From the NCBI RefSeq assembly GCF_040802235.1, contig NC_133174.1, positions 106,211,647 to 106,275,646 of the forward strand: a DNA stretch of 64,000 nucleotides, written 5' to 3'. Below, piece after piece: positions 1 through 13,149 of the stretch. The translations under genes and the position numbers were made by a program. The notes beneath the pieces are model-generated. The model was not told the DNA's origin, did no database searches, and saw only the letters and a list, made by a program, of their open reading frames with translations. How positions within the stretch are numbered: the stretch's first letter is position 1; every line of letters begins with the position of its first letter. Source of the DNA: Manis javanica (lineage: Eukaryota; Chordata; Mammalia; Pholidota; Manidae).

Positions 1-302
1 ATGCTCTGCAAGGCTTGCTATTGCTTGGACTGCACAAGAACTAATGCTTTGCACCCTGCTTTAGGCACTATGAGGGATCCCAAGGTGAAAAAAGCCTTCA
101 TCGCTGTCCTGAGAGAACTTCTTTGTTGGATGGGGGCACAAGACTACCCATCCAAAATAATGACTAGAGCAGATTGAGATGCATTGGGGATTTGTGGGAC
201 TAGTTTATGGAAAATCTCAAATGCCAAGAGAAGTTTGACCTCACTACAGTTGGTCGTCAGGCATCTGGTGGTTAAATGTCTTTGGAGTCATATTAGATCT
301 AA

Positions 303-470
303 GTTCCAATGCCAGCTGTGGTACTTAATCAACTTTCTTAACCTCTCTGAGGCCCAGTCCCTTCCTCTATAATATAAAGACAATCAATTGCTACCATGGG
401 CTTGTTTTGAGGGTTAGATGAGATAACATACATGCAGCACCTGGCATCCAAGGGGTACTCAATAAATAGG
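303..470 (+). repeat. MIR
   Basis: CAACTTTCTTAACCTCTCTG, then TTAGATGAGATAACATACATG and GGGGTACTCAATAAAT. Confidence 0.7.
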
Positions 471-524
471 TCTACTGTACTTATTTTGTAGGACAAAGTG
501 CATGAAACTTGGGCCTACAAGGAT

Positions 525-597
525 ATTGTACATGTGTGTGTGTGCATGCATGTGTGTATGTGTGTGTGCATGTGTATCTGTATGTGTGTGCGTGGTG
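525..597 (+). repeat. TG-rich microsatellite
   Basis: Imperfect (TG)n with CATG interruptions. It explains the His/Thr and Cys/Val-rich open frames around it. Confidence 0.9.
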
Positions 598-1792
598 AGA
601 AGAGGAGTTGGGACAGTTAGGTTCATAAGCTCTAAGGAGTGGAAGCAGGGAGGAGGCAAGGAGGGAGACCAGATGGGGCATTACCTGCATGTGGAAGCTG
701 ATGCTGAACCCTTGGGGCTGAGCTTCCCAGTTGACCATTAAGGTAGGAAATGGAGTGGGGGACATTTGATAGTTTATAAGCATGATCATGATCTGTTAAA
801 GGTAATGTTTGACAGGATTCATAGAGAAGCAGTGTGGAGGCTGATGTGGAAAGAAGCAGACCAGAGGCAGAGAGTTCAGTAAGGACTGTCATCAGAGTGA
901 CAGATTCTGAAACCTGGTGTCTTGTTGGATATAGAGGAAAGGAATGAGTTAAAGGTGACCATAGGGCTTCCAGCCAGGGAAACTGGGGCTGCCTTAAGCA
1001 TAACAAAGGCCTTAAAGAAAACAAAGGAGGGGGACTGAGTTTGGAGGAGAAAAAAATAATCTTGTACACTGCCAGCTGTGTCCTTGTGACAGCAAGACAC
1101 TTAAGTGACAACAAAACATTCTACTGAAGTAGGTAACATGAGACTGCTCCCTATAAACAGACGGAATGCAACTGGGAAGGTTGCATATCCTTAGGAACAC
1201 TGAGCTAGGGCAGATCACATGGGGTCAATTCCCTGGTTTTCTGATCCTCCAATGTTTGCAACAGAAGAAAGCTGCCTGAAACAAGAGAGAAGCAGAACGT
1301 GGCTTTAGATGTTGACTTGAGATTAGGCACCATCTGATTGCCATGGCAACGAGGATGAGGACATGGATCACATCTTAGGTTGTATCCCTTTGTACTGCCT
1401 GGCAACAAAGGTTGTGAGCTGCTCTGTTTGCCTAATAGTCTGAACTAGGTAAGGGATGACTTGGACTGCATCCTTACAGGCAGTGCAGGCAGATTTGGAA
1501 GGCCTCAGCTACACCACACTGCCTGGTGAGCACTGGCCCTGGGCAGCGCCGTGATTCCATCACCCCAGGTCTCCCTGCATTGGGGGAGAGAGTGATGCCC
1601 TTCATGATACCAACTTTTCAGGTCCTCTTGCTCTGGGGACCATCCTAACTCCCTCGACATGATTGTGACAGGTGTCTTCTTTTGTGCTCGCTGCCTAGAG
1701 GATGAGGTAAACAAAAGTGGTCAGAGCTAATGCAAAGGGCTCATTACAGGGACTTGACACAGAGATCAGAGAGGCCACATATCGTCTGATTT
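598..1792. other. No gene recognised
   Basis: Unique or very diverged sequence. Open frames are short and carry no family signature. Confidence 0.6.
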
Positions 1793-2042
1793 CACATGAA
1801 ATGTCCAGAATAGGCAAACCCATAGTGATGGAAAGCAGATTAATAGTCACCAGGGGCTGGGGGATGAGGGAATGGAGGGTGACTGCTAATGGGCTCCTTT
1901 GGGAGTGCTGAAATATTCTGGAATTAGACAGCAGTGGTGGTTGAACAAATCCATGAATATACTAAAAACCACTGAATTATACACTTTAAAGGAATGAATT
2001 TTATGATACATGAATTATATCTCGATAAAGCTGTTATTTTAA
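1793..2042 (+). mobile_element. Ancient L1 3' end
   Basis: CAGGGGCTGGGGGATGAGGG, CCACTGAATTATACACTTTA and the terminal ATATCTCGATAAAGCTGTTA, as in old L1M 3' ends. Confidence 0.6.
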
Positions 2043-3600
2043 AAATGATCAAGTAGATTTCCACATTCATGTCTCATCTGAAACCCATAAAGATGTGTAC
2101 ACTCTGAGGGGTAGCTGCAGCTTCACTGTCAAATTGCTCTCAAGGGTTGCTATTACTACATTAATCTTTAGTAATTACCTTTATGTTTTCTAAATCCTCC
2201 TTCATTCAAACTAAGCAACCCTAGGGCTGGGATAAAGGTGGGTGGCAGAGGGCTGTTTTCTCCAGTGATGAGGCTACTCAGTTGTAAAAATGCTTAATGT
2301 AAACTACCACAACGAAACCAAAAGCCAAGCAGACTCCATGAAAGTGATGAATGCGTAGAGCCTACGGTCTTGCGGGCCGTGGTAGTACTGCAGAGGAATC
2401 TTGACATAAGAATGAACTGTGCTCACCCTATTTCCCTGGGATTCTAAGTATGAAGATGTTTTTCCTCAACATCTGGCTAACTTTTGGATTCACCTCCCCA
2501 TTTTGAATGTGCTACGGAGGGCATTTTCAGTGCACCATGCAGCACACATCCTCATCCACACTGCAGTAAATATGTCCTCTCAGCACTATGAAATTCAGTT
2601 CATCAAATGTTTATTGAGTGCCTACCATGCACGAGGCTCCAGAGAAGAACAAGATGGCTCCTCGGGCTGTCTTCTTCTCCCGCCACATTATCGCTCCCCA
2701 GAGCGGTGTTCACTGGGTGCCAAAATACTTCGGTGAGAAGGGAAGGTGTGGTAAGCACATGCCAAAACCAAGCTTCACAACTGTCCCAAGCTAGCTCTGC
2801 TGCTGGGTCAGGCTGAGAGTCCTGAAACACCCCTGGGATAGCTCACAGTCATGCTTGGCCACACTCATGACTTGATTTTAATTTATACTCAGGAGACATG
2901 CCTAGCCAATCATTTTGACACTGCTGTCAACAGCAGGGTCTGTCCTAAGAACCTAGAGAACTAATGCAAGGCTGTATTTGTAAAGCCTCCAGACCCCAAG
3001 CATGGCTGTCACAGACTCAACATGTGATCTTGGCTAAATCATGCCCTGCCCCCCTTCTGGTACATTTCCTTTGTAAAATGAGGGAGAGGAGTGTGACTCA
3101 TTGTTATCTTATGGCCTTGCCAGCTGGGCCATCTTATGGTTTATATGCCCATAGCTAAGGAGGTATATCAACTTAGAAGAGCAGCCAGGAGGGGGTTAAT
3201 GCTGAGACTAGGATAGAGACTTAGTTGGATGCCTACATAAGCCAAGAAAAAAGGGGCAGGAAGCAAGAAGGTGTGACAGGTGCATTTCAAGTTTATATAG
3301 GCTGATTTCCATGGAGAAAGAAGCCAGTGATTTCGAAGGTATTTATGCTTTCCCTGGATTAAGAAGCAAGTCAAGGAAAATGGGAATTGTCTTGATACAT
3401 GGTTAAAAACTTTTCTTAAGTTCATAATGGTTAAAATAACCCAAGAAGGTTGACCTTAGAAGTTATCTGTGTTTAGGAGTGTTGGGAACAGAAGACTCCT
3501 TTGCCCTCCATCAAATACCTCTTTTTCTAGCTTACTATTACAAAAAGAAAACAAAACAAAATGAAAGGGCCCCCACAATCAACAAATCTCAGTAATATTA
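2043..3600. other. No gene recognised
   Basis: Unique sequence with a short ancient-repeat motif near 2600-2640 (AAATGTTTATTGAGTGCCTA). Nothing else supported. Confidence 0.6.
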
Positions 3601-3609
3601 ACACTGACA

Positions 3610-3750
3610 GGGGAAGGGGCTTCCAGTGTACCAGGCTCTGTGCTGAGAACTTTATTTCCATCTGCAATCTCCTTTAATCCTGCCAATAGGTAGGAACTAT
3701 TACTGTGCCTGGCCTGCAGATGAGGGAATTGAGGCGGCTGATCTGTGCTC
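3610..3750 (-). repeat. MIR, reversed
   Basis: TGTGCTGAGAACTTTATTTC, AGGTAGGAACTATTACTGTG, CAGATGAGGGAATTGAGGC. Confidence 0.7.
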
Positions 3751-4635
3751 AGCACTCTTCCAGGAACTCTGGGGGATGCCAGGTAATAGAGGTATGGGCC
3801 AGTACATTCCCTAAAATCTGGAATGGTTCTTTTAACAAAAATTGTCCTAATTGTCTAAGATAAAGTCAATGAAAGAATTTGCAAGAGCTGAAGATTGTTT
3901 GCTAGGGTTCAGTTTTTGTTTTCACAAAGACAAATTTTCAATTTTTATACTGCCCTAGAATAAAGAGAAACATGAGTCATTTCTTGCAACTGATGTAGGA
4001 AATTGCATGTGCCTTTAACAATTTTATCTTGCTTCCTACAATTACCATATTTCACTCTCTGGAAAGCAGAGGGGTGGTATGTGACCTTCTGTCTCCATGC
4101 CTCCTCAATGCCAGACCTTGCCTTCAAAATAAAGAAATGGACACCTTCCTTGGTAAAAGAGGATATGTTTTCCCAAAAATGGAAGAAAGAAGACAAGTCA
4201 GCACCACCTCCCACCTCCTGCCCCAACCCTGGGCCCTCACCCCAAGCAAGGTCAAGAACAGACTGGCCATTCTTCAAACACTACGTTCTTTCCATCTCTG
4301 TGTGTTCGGACAGGCTATTCTCGGGGCCTCTCATTCTCTTCCTCTTCGCCAGACAAATTCCAAATCCCGCCAAAATGCAGCTCAAATCCTGTTGCTGCAT
4401 CTCATGAACCCCATTGCCCAAGCACCCTACTCCCCCTCTCCCAGCAGATGGGATTTCTTTACCTTTCCCCTGTGCACCAAGGAGAGGACTAGGGTATGGA
4501 GAGGACTAGGGTCAGCACCTGCACAGTGGACTCCCCAGCTAGGCCCATCTCTTCAACTGTGTACACACACAGCACACATGCACACATCTTACAAAACACA
4601 GCATTGTCATTACGCGGGTGAACTCAAGATCCAGA
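3751..4635. other. No gene recognised
   Basis: Unique sequence. A 204-codon + frame (4029-4643) has no family signature and runs into a MIR. Confidence 0.55.
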
Positions 4636-4850
4636 CGGCCTGAGTTTGAGTCCCAGCTTTGCCACTACGTGAATGACCTTGGGAAGGTAACCGACCCTGT
4701 CTGTGATTCATCCATTGCATCTATAAAGTGGGACTAATAATAGTACTTTTTCCATAGAATCATTTTAAGGATTACATGTGAGGCTATATATAAAGTTCAC
4801 AGCACAGTGACTGACATACAATAATTGCTCAGTCAATGGCACTTAGTATT
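4636..4850 (+). repeat. MIR
   Basis: TTGAGTCCCAGCTTTGCCAC, AAAGTGGGACTAATAATAGT, then the 3' ATAATTGCTCAGTCAATGG. Confidence 0.8.
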
Positions 4851-4984
4851 ATTATTGCCCAAGGCCTGGCACATAAAGGATTCCAAATACATATATGCAT
4901 GAGTATCTGGGTGGTTCTCATAGTAAGGCATTAGGGGCTTAAATTAGGGAGAGGTTAAGGATAGCTGGTCTACTCAAGGAAGCT

Positions 4985-5235
4985 ACTTCCCCTGACCTCA
5001 TTATTCTCTCTCACTGCACCCTGTTGTTTTCCTTCACTGCATGTGACACAATTTGTAATTTCCCACATACTGGTTTGCTTGTTGTTTGCTATCAGTCTTT
5101 CCCATTAAACTAAGCTCCCTGAGGCCAGGCCCATGTGTATTTCAGCCACCACTGTACTCCTGTACCAGGAACAGTGCTGGGAAGACAGCACGTGCTCAAG
5201 AAATAGTTGTTGAATTAATGAATAAATGAAAGAAG
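4985..5235 (+). repeat. L2 3' end
   Basis: CTAAGCTCCCTGAGGCCAGG and the terminal GTTGTTGAATTAATGAATAA. Confidence 0.75.
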
Positions 5236-5939
5236 ACTTCAGGGGAAGCGGGGGATTTAAGTGGCCCCAAAGGATGGGTAAGAGTTGAGTAGGTAGGCAA
5301 GAAGGTTTCCAAATGGAAGGAAATCCTAAGGAACCACAGCATGTATGAGGCACTCAGGGAATACAGCCAGTAGATCCATTTGGCTGGAAGAGCATGAGAC
5401 TATTTCTGTAGCTCAGCTTTAAAGGGAGGGCAATGAGACAGAAGACTGACTGGAGGAGGCAGGGAATGGCCTGGAATGTCAGGCCACTTTGGGACTCATT
5501 CTGTTGGCTAAGGCTTTTGCTTCTATCAACATGCAAATGTCCCTAGGAAAAGTATCTCTAAGAGCCAAATATGACTGAGTATAAACTCCTTTCCTTGCTC
5601 TTTGCCTTAGGAAAAATTGCTAGAGGAGAAAGTGATACTACCAGGAAGCCCTGGAAAGAGAAAACCATGCTCCTGAGATGATCCAAAAGCATATAAGGAA
5701 GTGAAAACAAACTTTGTCCACCTCCAGTGTTGCCTTAGTCTTGAACCTCAGTCACCAACTATTTATAGCGTACTTCATCCAAACATGACTCTTCCTTATA
5801 AAAGGTGCTGACAGGGAGTGGAAGCAGCCCTTGTGACAAGGGGAGGAGGGTTTTGATTACTGATTAAATCTCTTCACTTCTTACAGGTCTGTTCAATGTT
5901 TATGTTTCTACCTGAGTCAGTTTTGGTAATATTTGTGTT
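5236..5939. other. No gene recognised
   Basis: Unique sequence. Confidence 0.6.
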
Positions 5940-7060
5940 TCTGGGAATTTGTCTGGTTCATCTAGATTATCTAATTTATTATCATACATTTTCCTGTACC
6001 ATTAAAAATCCTTTATAAACATCATTTTTGAGAGCTGTATAATATTCTGTTGTGTGGCTGTCTCAAAATTTATTTAGCTATTCTCCAAATGGTCCTCCAG
6101 TTATTCACAGGACTGAAATGAATGTCTTTATACAGACATTCTATCTGTATTACCATTTCCTTAAGATAAATTCCTAGACATGAATTTCTGGGACAGAAGG
6201 CTTGAACTTTTCCTTAAGGCTCCTGATGCATCTTGCCAAATTGCCATCCAGACAGGCCAGACCAGTTTTTCCTCCTCACCAGTACATGAAAGTGCTTTAT
6301 GATATTGAGGGTTATGATTTTTAAAACACTTTTGCTGGTTTGATAGGTGTGAAATGTTATCTTCCTTTTAGCCATTATATTGAAATTTCAAGTTGAGTTA
6401 AAATTTAATATTTCACTACACATTTGTATTTCTTCATAAGTGATTCATCTGTTTAGTTCCTTGTCCATTTGTCTCCTGCTCTTTTAGTGTCTTTCTTATT
6501 GATTTACATCATCTCTTTATCAACTGTCTTTTACTGCAAGAATTTTCAGAGGCTTTTTTGCCTTTAATTTTGTTATGCTGCTTCTTGATGTCCAGAAGGC
6601 TTAACTTTTATGTAGGCATAGCAATCAGTATCTTCCTTTATGATCTCTTCTATCACATGTATGCCTAAAAAGCACTTCCCCATCTGGGAATCAGATGGAT
6701 AATCTCATTTTCTCCCTTTTAAAAATGTTTGTTTCACTGTGTAATGTGCTTATTTTTTCCAAATTGCAAGTCATCTTAGCACTGCTTATTGAATAATCCT
6801 CCCCTTTCCCACTGATGTGTGATGTTTCCTTTACCTTATAAATTCATATATATATTTCTACATATGTACATACACACACATATATTTTGGGTTTGTTCTT
6901 TTTGCTTGGCTATTCTGGTCCATTGACTTGTCTCTTCTTGCACCACTATCACACTGTCTTAAATGCTGTGGTTTTATGATGTATTTTGATAGCATTACGT
7001 CTCTGACTCAAGCTTTTTTTAGCTATTTTATGTCCGTTACTCTTCCAGATAGGTATTATA
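5940..7060 (-). mobile_element. Ancient L1, antisense
   Basis: TAAATTCCTAGACATGAATT, TGCCAAATTGCCATCCAGAC, CTTGTCCATTTGTCTCC and a stretch near 6900-6990 typical of reversed ORF2/3' UTR. Confidence 0.7.
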
Positions 7061-7602
7061 ATCATTTTGACAGGAGAGCTGGTTCCTTCCCAGAGACTAT
7101 CTAAGTTATATGATTTGGGGGCTGCCTAATTCACCTATAGGATCATTAGAAAACATCCTCACAATGAACAATGCAAATGCCCAAATAAGCCAGGCTCCAA
7201 TTGTGCCTTTAGCTTTCAGACCTCTTTAGCCCCTAGAGAGAGGAATCTAAAGAGGAAGGATATTTTGGCCACAAGATATGAAATGAAAAGGAATAGTTTA
7301 CCATTCCAACCACTTTCAAAGTCTGTTTTTCCTTCTCTCCAAAGTGGAATTACATTCTCAAGTGACAGATACTATTTTTTTATTTGATTCACTTTAATTT
7401 TATCATTAGCATTATGGAATTACATTTCCAGATGCTCTTGGATATGTTTCCATCTGTGGAACATGAACTATTTACTTAGCCTCTCTGTGCTTGTTTGCTT
7501 ATCTATAAAATGGCAATAATGACCTCATTATGCAAAAATGCCTGACTCAGAATCTGACTCAGAGTAGGAAGTAAATTACAGCGATAGCATAATTATGAGA
7601 GG
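7061..7602. other. No gene recognised
   Basis: Unique sequence with a MIR-like tail (CTCTGTGCTTGTTTGCTTAT) near 7480. Confidence 0.5.
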
Positions 7603-7845
7603 TAGTAAAGCATATGAGCTAAGATTAAAGGCTCTGGCGCCAGACTTCTTGGGTTCAAATCTTGTTTTTATCACTAATTAACTTTCTGATCTTAGACAAG
7701 TTGCCTAACTTGGACATGCTTTGGTTTCCTCTTCTGTAAAATGTGGGTCATGAAAGTACCTGCTTTATTGGTTGTAGGGAATGACTTCATTTTATTAAAT
7801 ACTTAGAATAGTTTCTGGCACTTATTAGGCACTCAATTAACGAGA
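7603..7845 (+). repeat. MIR
   Basis: GGCTCTGGCGCCAGACTTCT, CTTCTGTAAAATGTGGGTC, ATTAGGCACTCAATTAACG. Confidence 0.8.
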
Positions 7846-7939
7846 GCTATGCCTGTTGACTGCCCGCGGCGGTGCTGTTACTAATGGTCTTCTACCCAGT
7901 TACCTGGGCCTGGGCCGCAATCGCGAATTTATTACCTCA

Positions 7940-7958
7940 TAGCGCCATCTAGTGATCA
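7940..7958 (-). promoter_or_regulatory. Candidate CTCF site
   Basis: TAGCGCCATCTAGTGATCA matches the reversed CTCF core (GCGCCMYCTRSTGG) except at the last G and agrees at about 14 of 19 positions of the wider consensus. It sits in a small CpG-containing patch (7861-7930) in otherwise CpG-poor DNA. Binding is inferred. Confidence 0.4.
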
Positions 7959-8804
7959 TTTGGGGAAATTCCAAATCTATCCTCCAGTCAAGGTATTTGA
8001 GAGTATCTAAAAATAGTAAGACAACCATTCTTAGGAATACAAAAATTTCTTTGGAAATATCACGACTTCAATTATTCTCTAGTATATCTGGGCTTGTATT
8101 AAAAACAGTCAGGGTTCTTGATTACAGTCAACAGAAACTGACTCTGGCTGAATTAAGCAAATTATTGCCCATTTCATACAATCAGCAGGAAAGCAGATGA
8201 ACTAGCTAAGCAAATGGGCAGGATGGACCCCAGTTAAGGTCATACCATAGGACCAATTTGGTTAGTATGTCACTACTAGCAATAGCTACCTCTGCTACTT
8301 CCAGATGCCACCACCACATAGCAGTGCTATCTCTGGACTCCACTGATCTGACATTGGCTCCTGGGGCCTCTGCTAGAAGCATTTTCTTTGAATGAATTCA
8401 ACCCTGCCACTTTTTGTATAAATCACTCAAGATTCAAAGTCTTTGATGAGAGACTGGGTTCCCATTGGTGCCCTAACTGCCCAGGGTGTGCATCTATGCC
8501 CTGTGTGTGTCCCTTGGTTTCCATGGTGGGAGCTGAGATCTTGCCTTCCATATTCACAATGAGGGACTACCTCAGAAAGGAAGAGGGCTTGGATGTCCGC
8601 CTCAGGGAGGGTTGCCAGATAAAATACACGGCTTCTGGTTAACTTTGCATTTCAGAGGAAAAAATGAATCCTTGTTTCAGTACAAGTATACAAATATTAC
8701 ATGCAACATACTTAGAGCAAAAACTTGAAAAGACAGTCATGCCTAGTTTAGGTCATGAGTACTGTCATAAATTGCTGGTTGGCATATCCATAGTGTGCCC
8801 GAGT

Positions 8805-9272
8805 GCATTAGTCAGGGATCTCCAGAGAAACAGAACCAATAGGAGATAAATATAAAAGGAGATTTATAATAGGAATTGGCACATGCAATTATGGAGGCTG
8901 AGAAGTCCCACAGTCTGCAAGCTGGACACCCAGACAGCATGTAATATAATTCCAGTCTGAGCCCAAAGGCATGAGATCCAGGAGCACGGATGGTGTAAAT
9001 TGCAGTGCAAGGGCAGGAGAAGACCAACATCACAGCTCATTAGGCAGGTGGAAAGAGGGCAAATCTTCCCTTCCCTGCTTTTTGTTCTCTTCAGGTCCTC
9101 AGTGGATTAGATAACGCCCACCCCCACTGGGGAGGACAGTCTGCTTTACTGACCAATTCAAATGCTAATCCTCTCATCCAGAAACACCTTCACAAACATG
9201 CCCAGAAATAATATTTCATCTAGGAATCCTGTGGTCCAGTCAGGTTGACACTTAAAAGCAACCATCACACCA
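8805..9272 (+). repeat. Dispersed mammalian repeat, family not assigned
   Basis: Begins CATTAGTCAGGGATCTCCAG and ends GGTTGACACTTAAAAGCAAC. I recognise this as a high-copy mammalian repeat but cannot name the family with confidence. Confidence 0.5.
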
Positions 9273-9284
9273 AGTGCATTAAAA

Positions 9285-9600
9285 ATATTCACAACCTCTG
9301 ACTCAATTATTCTATTTTTAGAAATCATCATAACCTTCAATTGAATTTTAAGGAGTTTATCCTAAGAAAATGACCAGAAATAGGCAACAATTTGTACACA
9401 TAGTGCTCACTGCAGAGTTCTTGTTTAGAAAGAGAAATTAGAAATAAGCCTAAATATGCAAATGGGAAACAGCCAAATAAATTACGGTTAATACATATGA
9501 TCAGATCTTTTGCTGTCATCAAAATTATGTTTATGAAGAATTTTACTTACATGGAAAACTCTGACAAAAGAATGTTCAGAGATAAAGGCAGGGCAGATAA
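9285..9600 (+). mobile_element. Ancient L1 3' region
   Basis: TTTATCCTAAGAAAATGACC, GGAAACAGCCAAATAAATTA resemble the end of old L1 ORF2 and 3' UTR. Confidence 0.55.
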
Positions 9601-9725
9601 TTGCATATACAACTCACTAGCTGTATAATCTTTGGGAACTTAACCTCTTTCTCAGTTTACTCATCTGTAAAATGGGGAAAATATAAGAACAGAACTTAGA
9701 ATAGTGCCTTGCACATACCAAGAAA
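9601..9725 (+). repeat. MIR
   Basis: CACTAGCTGTATAATCTTTG, TTTACTCATCTGTAAAATGG, GTGCCTTGCACATACC. Confidence 0.75.
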
Positions 9726-11164
9726 AAAAAAGAGTATTATGTATTAGTGGGGGAAGTGTGTGTGCATCTGAGGAGAGAGAAAGAAAGAGAAGTAGTGGTC
9801 AAGAGACCGCTGGAATAACGGCGGCTATCCAACTCAGTGTTCTCGTGTGTCAGCCAGTGTTTCATGGGTGCTGACAAGCAGTTTATGGTAGCAGTGGTCA
9901 TGGTTCAGCTTCTCTGGATTGCAGTGATGGTGCTGTATCCTTGAAGGGAACTCTGGTGAGCCTGTTTAGTGGGAGAATCCTGGGAGTCGTCCATGCAGCC
10001 CTGTTCCTGCATCTTCTCCAATGAGTTCATAAGTACTTGCTTCCGTGTTAAATCCCTTGTTCAAAATAACTCAACAGCCTCTCTTTCTTGCCACCAAACA
10101 CGACTAATACAGGGATGGAATGAAAAGCTCTGTTTTGAGCATGTACAGATTCTGATGCCTATTGACGTCATGTGTTCCTAATTGTACATAGGCATCTGGA
10201 GGCTGGGAGTAAGCGCAGTACAACTGTTTAAATATATGAGTCATTGACATATGAATAACATTTTAAGTCATAGAATCAGATGAAGTCACCTAGGGAGAGA
10301 GTGAAAACAGAGGCGGGCCCAGGAAGTACCTGGGGCCTCCAACATTTACAAGTCTGGTAAAAGAGGTAAAAATGGTAAAGAAGGCTGAGCAAGAGTGGCC
10401 AGTGGGAAAGGAGAAAAAAATGTATGATTTTGTATCCAAGAAACCAAGGATGGAAAATATCTCAAGGTGCAGTGATGAACTCTGTCCAAAGCTGTTGAAA
10501 GACTAAGACAAGGTTACAAAATGACCATGGGATTGGGGATATATATAGGAATAGGTCTGAAGGAGTGATGGGGGCAAAAGCCCAGTGGAGGGGAAGAGGA
10601 AAGAGTGGGAGGCAAGGATGTGGAGCTAGTGTGTGCATATAGACCAGCCTTCTGAGAAGTTTGGGTGCATAGGGAGCAGATGAAGTCAGTAGCTGGTAGG
10701 AAACTCTGGGGTCAAGGGTGGGGGCTTTAAAAGAAAAGACACACTAGATCATGTTTATTTGCACATGGGTGTGATCAGGTAGAGAGGATGTGGGAGCCAA
10801 GGTCTTGAGAGCATGTGAGGCAAATGGATGCAGAGTCCAGGAGGAAGGCCTCTGATAGGAGGAAGGCTACTGCGCTGTTCTGAGAAGGGAAACAGAGCCT
10901 GCAGGTACAAACAGCGGGTGGTAGTTGGGTAGTGGGAAGATAAGGGAGTTTCCACCCAATTGCTCCCATTTTCTTAAGTAAAATGCAAGAATGAGAACAG
11001 AGAGGGAGTATTGAAGGTTTGGAAAGAGTGGAGACGGTGTGAGTGCTCCCAGAGAGTCAGAGTGAGAGAATTGTTGGACAGCATTGCCCATTTGTGAATT
11101 ATGGTCAAAAATTTTCAAGTGAACCCCTTTCCATCCCCTATGTCCTGCTAGCTGCTGATCTGCT
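9726..11164. other. No gene; diverged repeats
   Basis: Purine-rich, with an LTR-like stretch at about 9790-10115 (ends ACGACTAATACAGGGATGG). 10480-11140 looks like an old dispersed repeat that resumes after 11500. Families not assigned. Confidence 0.45.
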
Positions 11165-11500
11165 TTCTGTCTCCACAGGTTAGACTGCATTTTCTGGAGA
11201 GTTAGATCAATGGAATCATACAATATGTGCACCTTTTTATCCGTAAACATTTCATAATTTTTATCTTACTGTAAATGGTATTTTTTTTTCATTTTCAACT
11301 TGTGATTATTCATTTCTATGATCTAGAAATAAAATTGATATTTATATGTCAATCTTATATCCTTCAACCTTGCTAAACTCATTCATGAGTTCCAGTGGTT
11401 TATTTGTAGAATCCATTGGATTTTCTATATAAAGGATCATGCCATCTGTGAATAAAAAGTTTTATTTCTTTTCCAAGAATTTTTTCAAGTGAGACCAGCC
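11165..11500 (-). mobile_element. Ancient L1, antisense
   Basis: AACTCATTCATGAGTTCCAG, CATTGGATTTTCTATATAAA, ATGCCATCTGTGAATAAAAA: reversed L1 ORF2. Confidence 0.75.
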
Positions 11501-13149
11501 AGTACTGTGCTTTCTGCTTCACAACGGTCTGTTGTTTATAGGTAGCCGGGAATAGGGGGACAATTGGGTTTAAAAAGGTGGGCTTTTGAAGAGGTCTAGT
11601 GTGTGAACAAGAGAGAAAGTGGCCAATGTGGGGTAGAGAAAAGATGGTTAGAGCCGAAGAATGTAAAGAAAGTGTAAGGTCAAGCAAGGGTGTGGGGATG
11701 GGTCATCTACATGGATGTTAAAGTCACCAAGAATGATAAACCCACATCAGCTGGGTGAAGACAAGTGAGTCTCAATGGAAAGTTTCCCTCAGTAGAATTT
11801 ATACACCTCCTGCTCCAGGCTTCCAGGGACTGGGTGGCCCAGAACACGGATGCCAAATACTCTGAGATTCTACCTGGCTCTGAAGTACATTCCTAGGATT
11901 ACAGGATCTAGCATTCGGGAGGGCTGGCCCACACTGCTGACTCCACCCTGAGAAGCCTCTCCTCTCAGACAATCCAGTTCCAAGCACTTGTTGGGGAGGG
12001 AAAATGTTCCTCTTCCCTTCAAGGTTCTTCTAGCTGATCTAAGAATCAAATCCCCATGAGACAGACAAGCAGGAGAATACCTAAAGTTTAATTATATCCT
12101 ACAGGGAATGCATAGACAGGAGATTACAAAGACAGGCAAAATGAGGAATAGATGCCATCCTGAACTAGGGTAGGGGTCTGGGACATCAAAGGGAAGGAAA
12201 GCAATTCACAGGAGAATGAAAGAGTAAATGTTTAGTATACAAATGTCTGCTGGGCCACATAGAAACAATGGGATGCAGAGAGAACAATGGGAAACAGATT
12301 TAGCTACATCCCTCCCTGTCTACCACCCTAGTTCATATTATAATGCAGTTATCTATGGTGATAGCTCTCTTCGTGGAGCAGGTCCTCCATGTAAATTATT
12401 TTTTGGCTCTTAGGGGGAAGGTCAAAGTTTCTTTTTGAGTCTTTTGGGCCTTGTTAATTTTTGACTTAAAATAATCTGTCAGCATGGCACATTTTGGGGC
12501 AGCCTGCCCTTGGGCCCTACTCTCTCAACAACCTAGATACTTTGGGAAGCAAAGGCCTCTTTGCTCTCTTCCTGGGGCAAGTGAAATATGGACCTCCATG
12601 TCACAAGCCCTGGCCAACCTCTGTGGCAAGATTGAGTAGGGGAGAAAGTAATGCATTTTATTTAGTGATGAACCTACAGCTGAGAAAACAGGCAACAGTT
12701 AATTAAGATTATCCTGCTACAAAGAAAAAAAGATCAAAAGAAAGAATAATTTCCACTGCTTAACCCTAGATATTTCTGGTTGGTGGCATAGGGGGATCAC
12801 ACTTACATACATGTAGAGGTGTGGAGTGTGTGTGTGTGTGTGTGTGTGTACACACACAAGCACAAGGAGATAGAAGTGATTTGCCTTTGGTGCCCTACTG
12901 CTTGACACTTATTTGATGATTCCTCCCATTTTACATAAATCTCTTTTCCCAGGGTTATTGTGCCCTCATATTTTCCCTAAACTACAGAGGATACCCCCTT
13001 GTGCACTGTGAAGCAGAATTCTCTCCATTTCCATCCCATTCACCAGTTCTCTTATAGGTGACTATGGATATGAATGGGTTAATAAAATTTAAACAACCTA
13101 CTGTTGCTTTAGCAAACCACTGAGTTTCCTAGGCAACATAATGCCCATG
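11501..13149. other. No gene; microsatellite inside
   Basis: Old purine-rich repeat to about 12000, then unique sequence. (TG)n followed by ACACACAC at 12826-12858 could fold back on itself. Confidence 0.5.

Noticed and set aside
481-789. His/Thr-rich open frames around the TG repeat
   Set aside because: Produced by the microsatellite read in different frames.
4029-4643. 204-codon + strand open frame
   Set aside because: No domain, low-complexity composition and overlap with a MIR; no splice or polyadenylation context.
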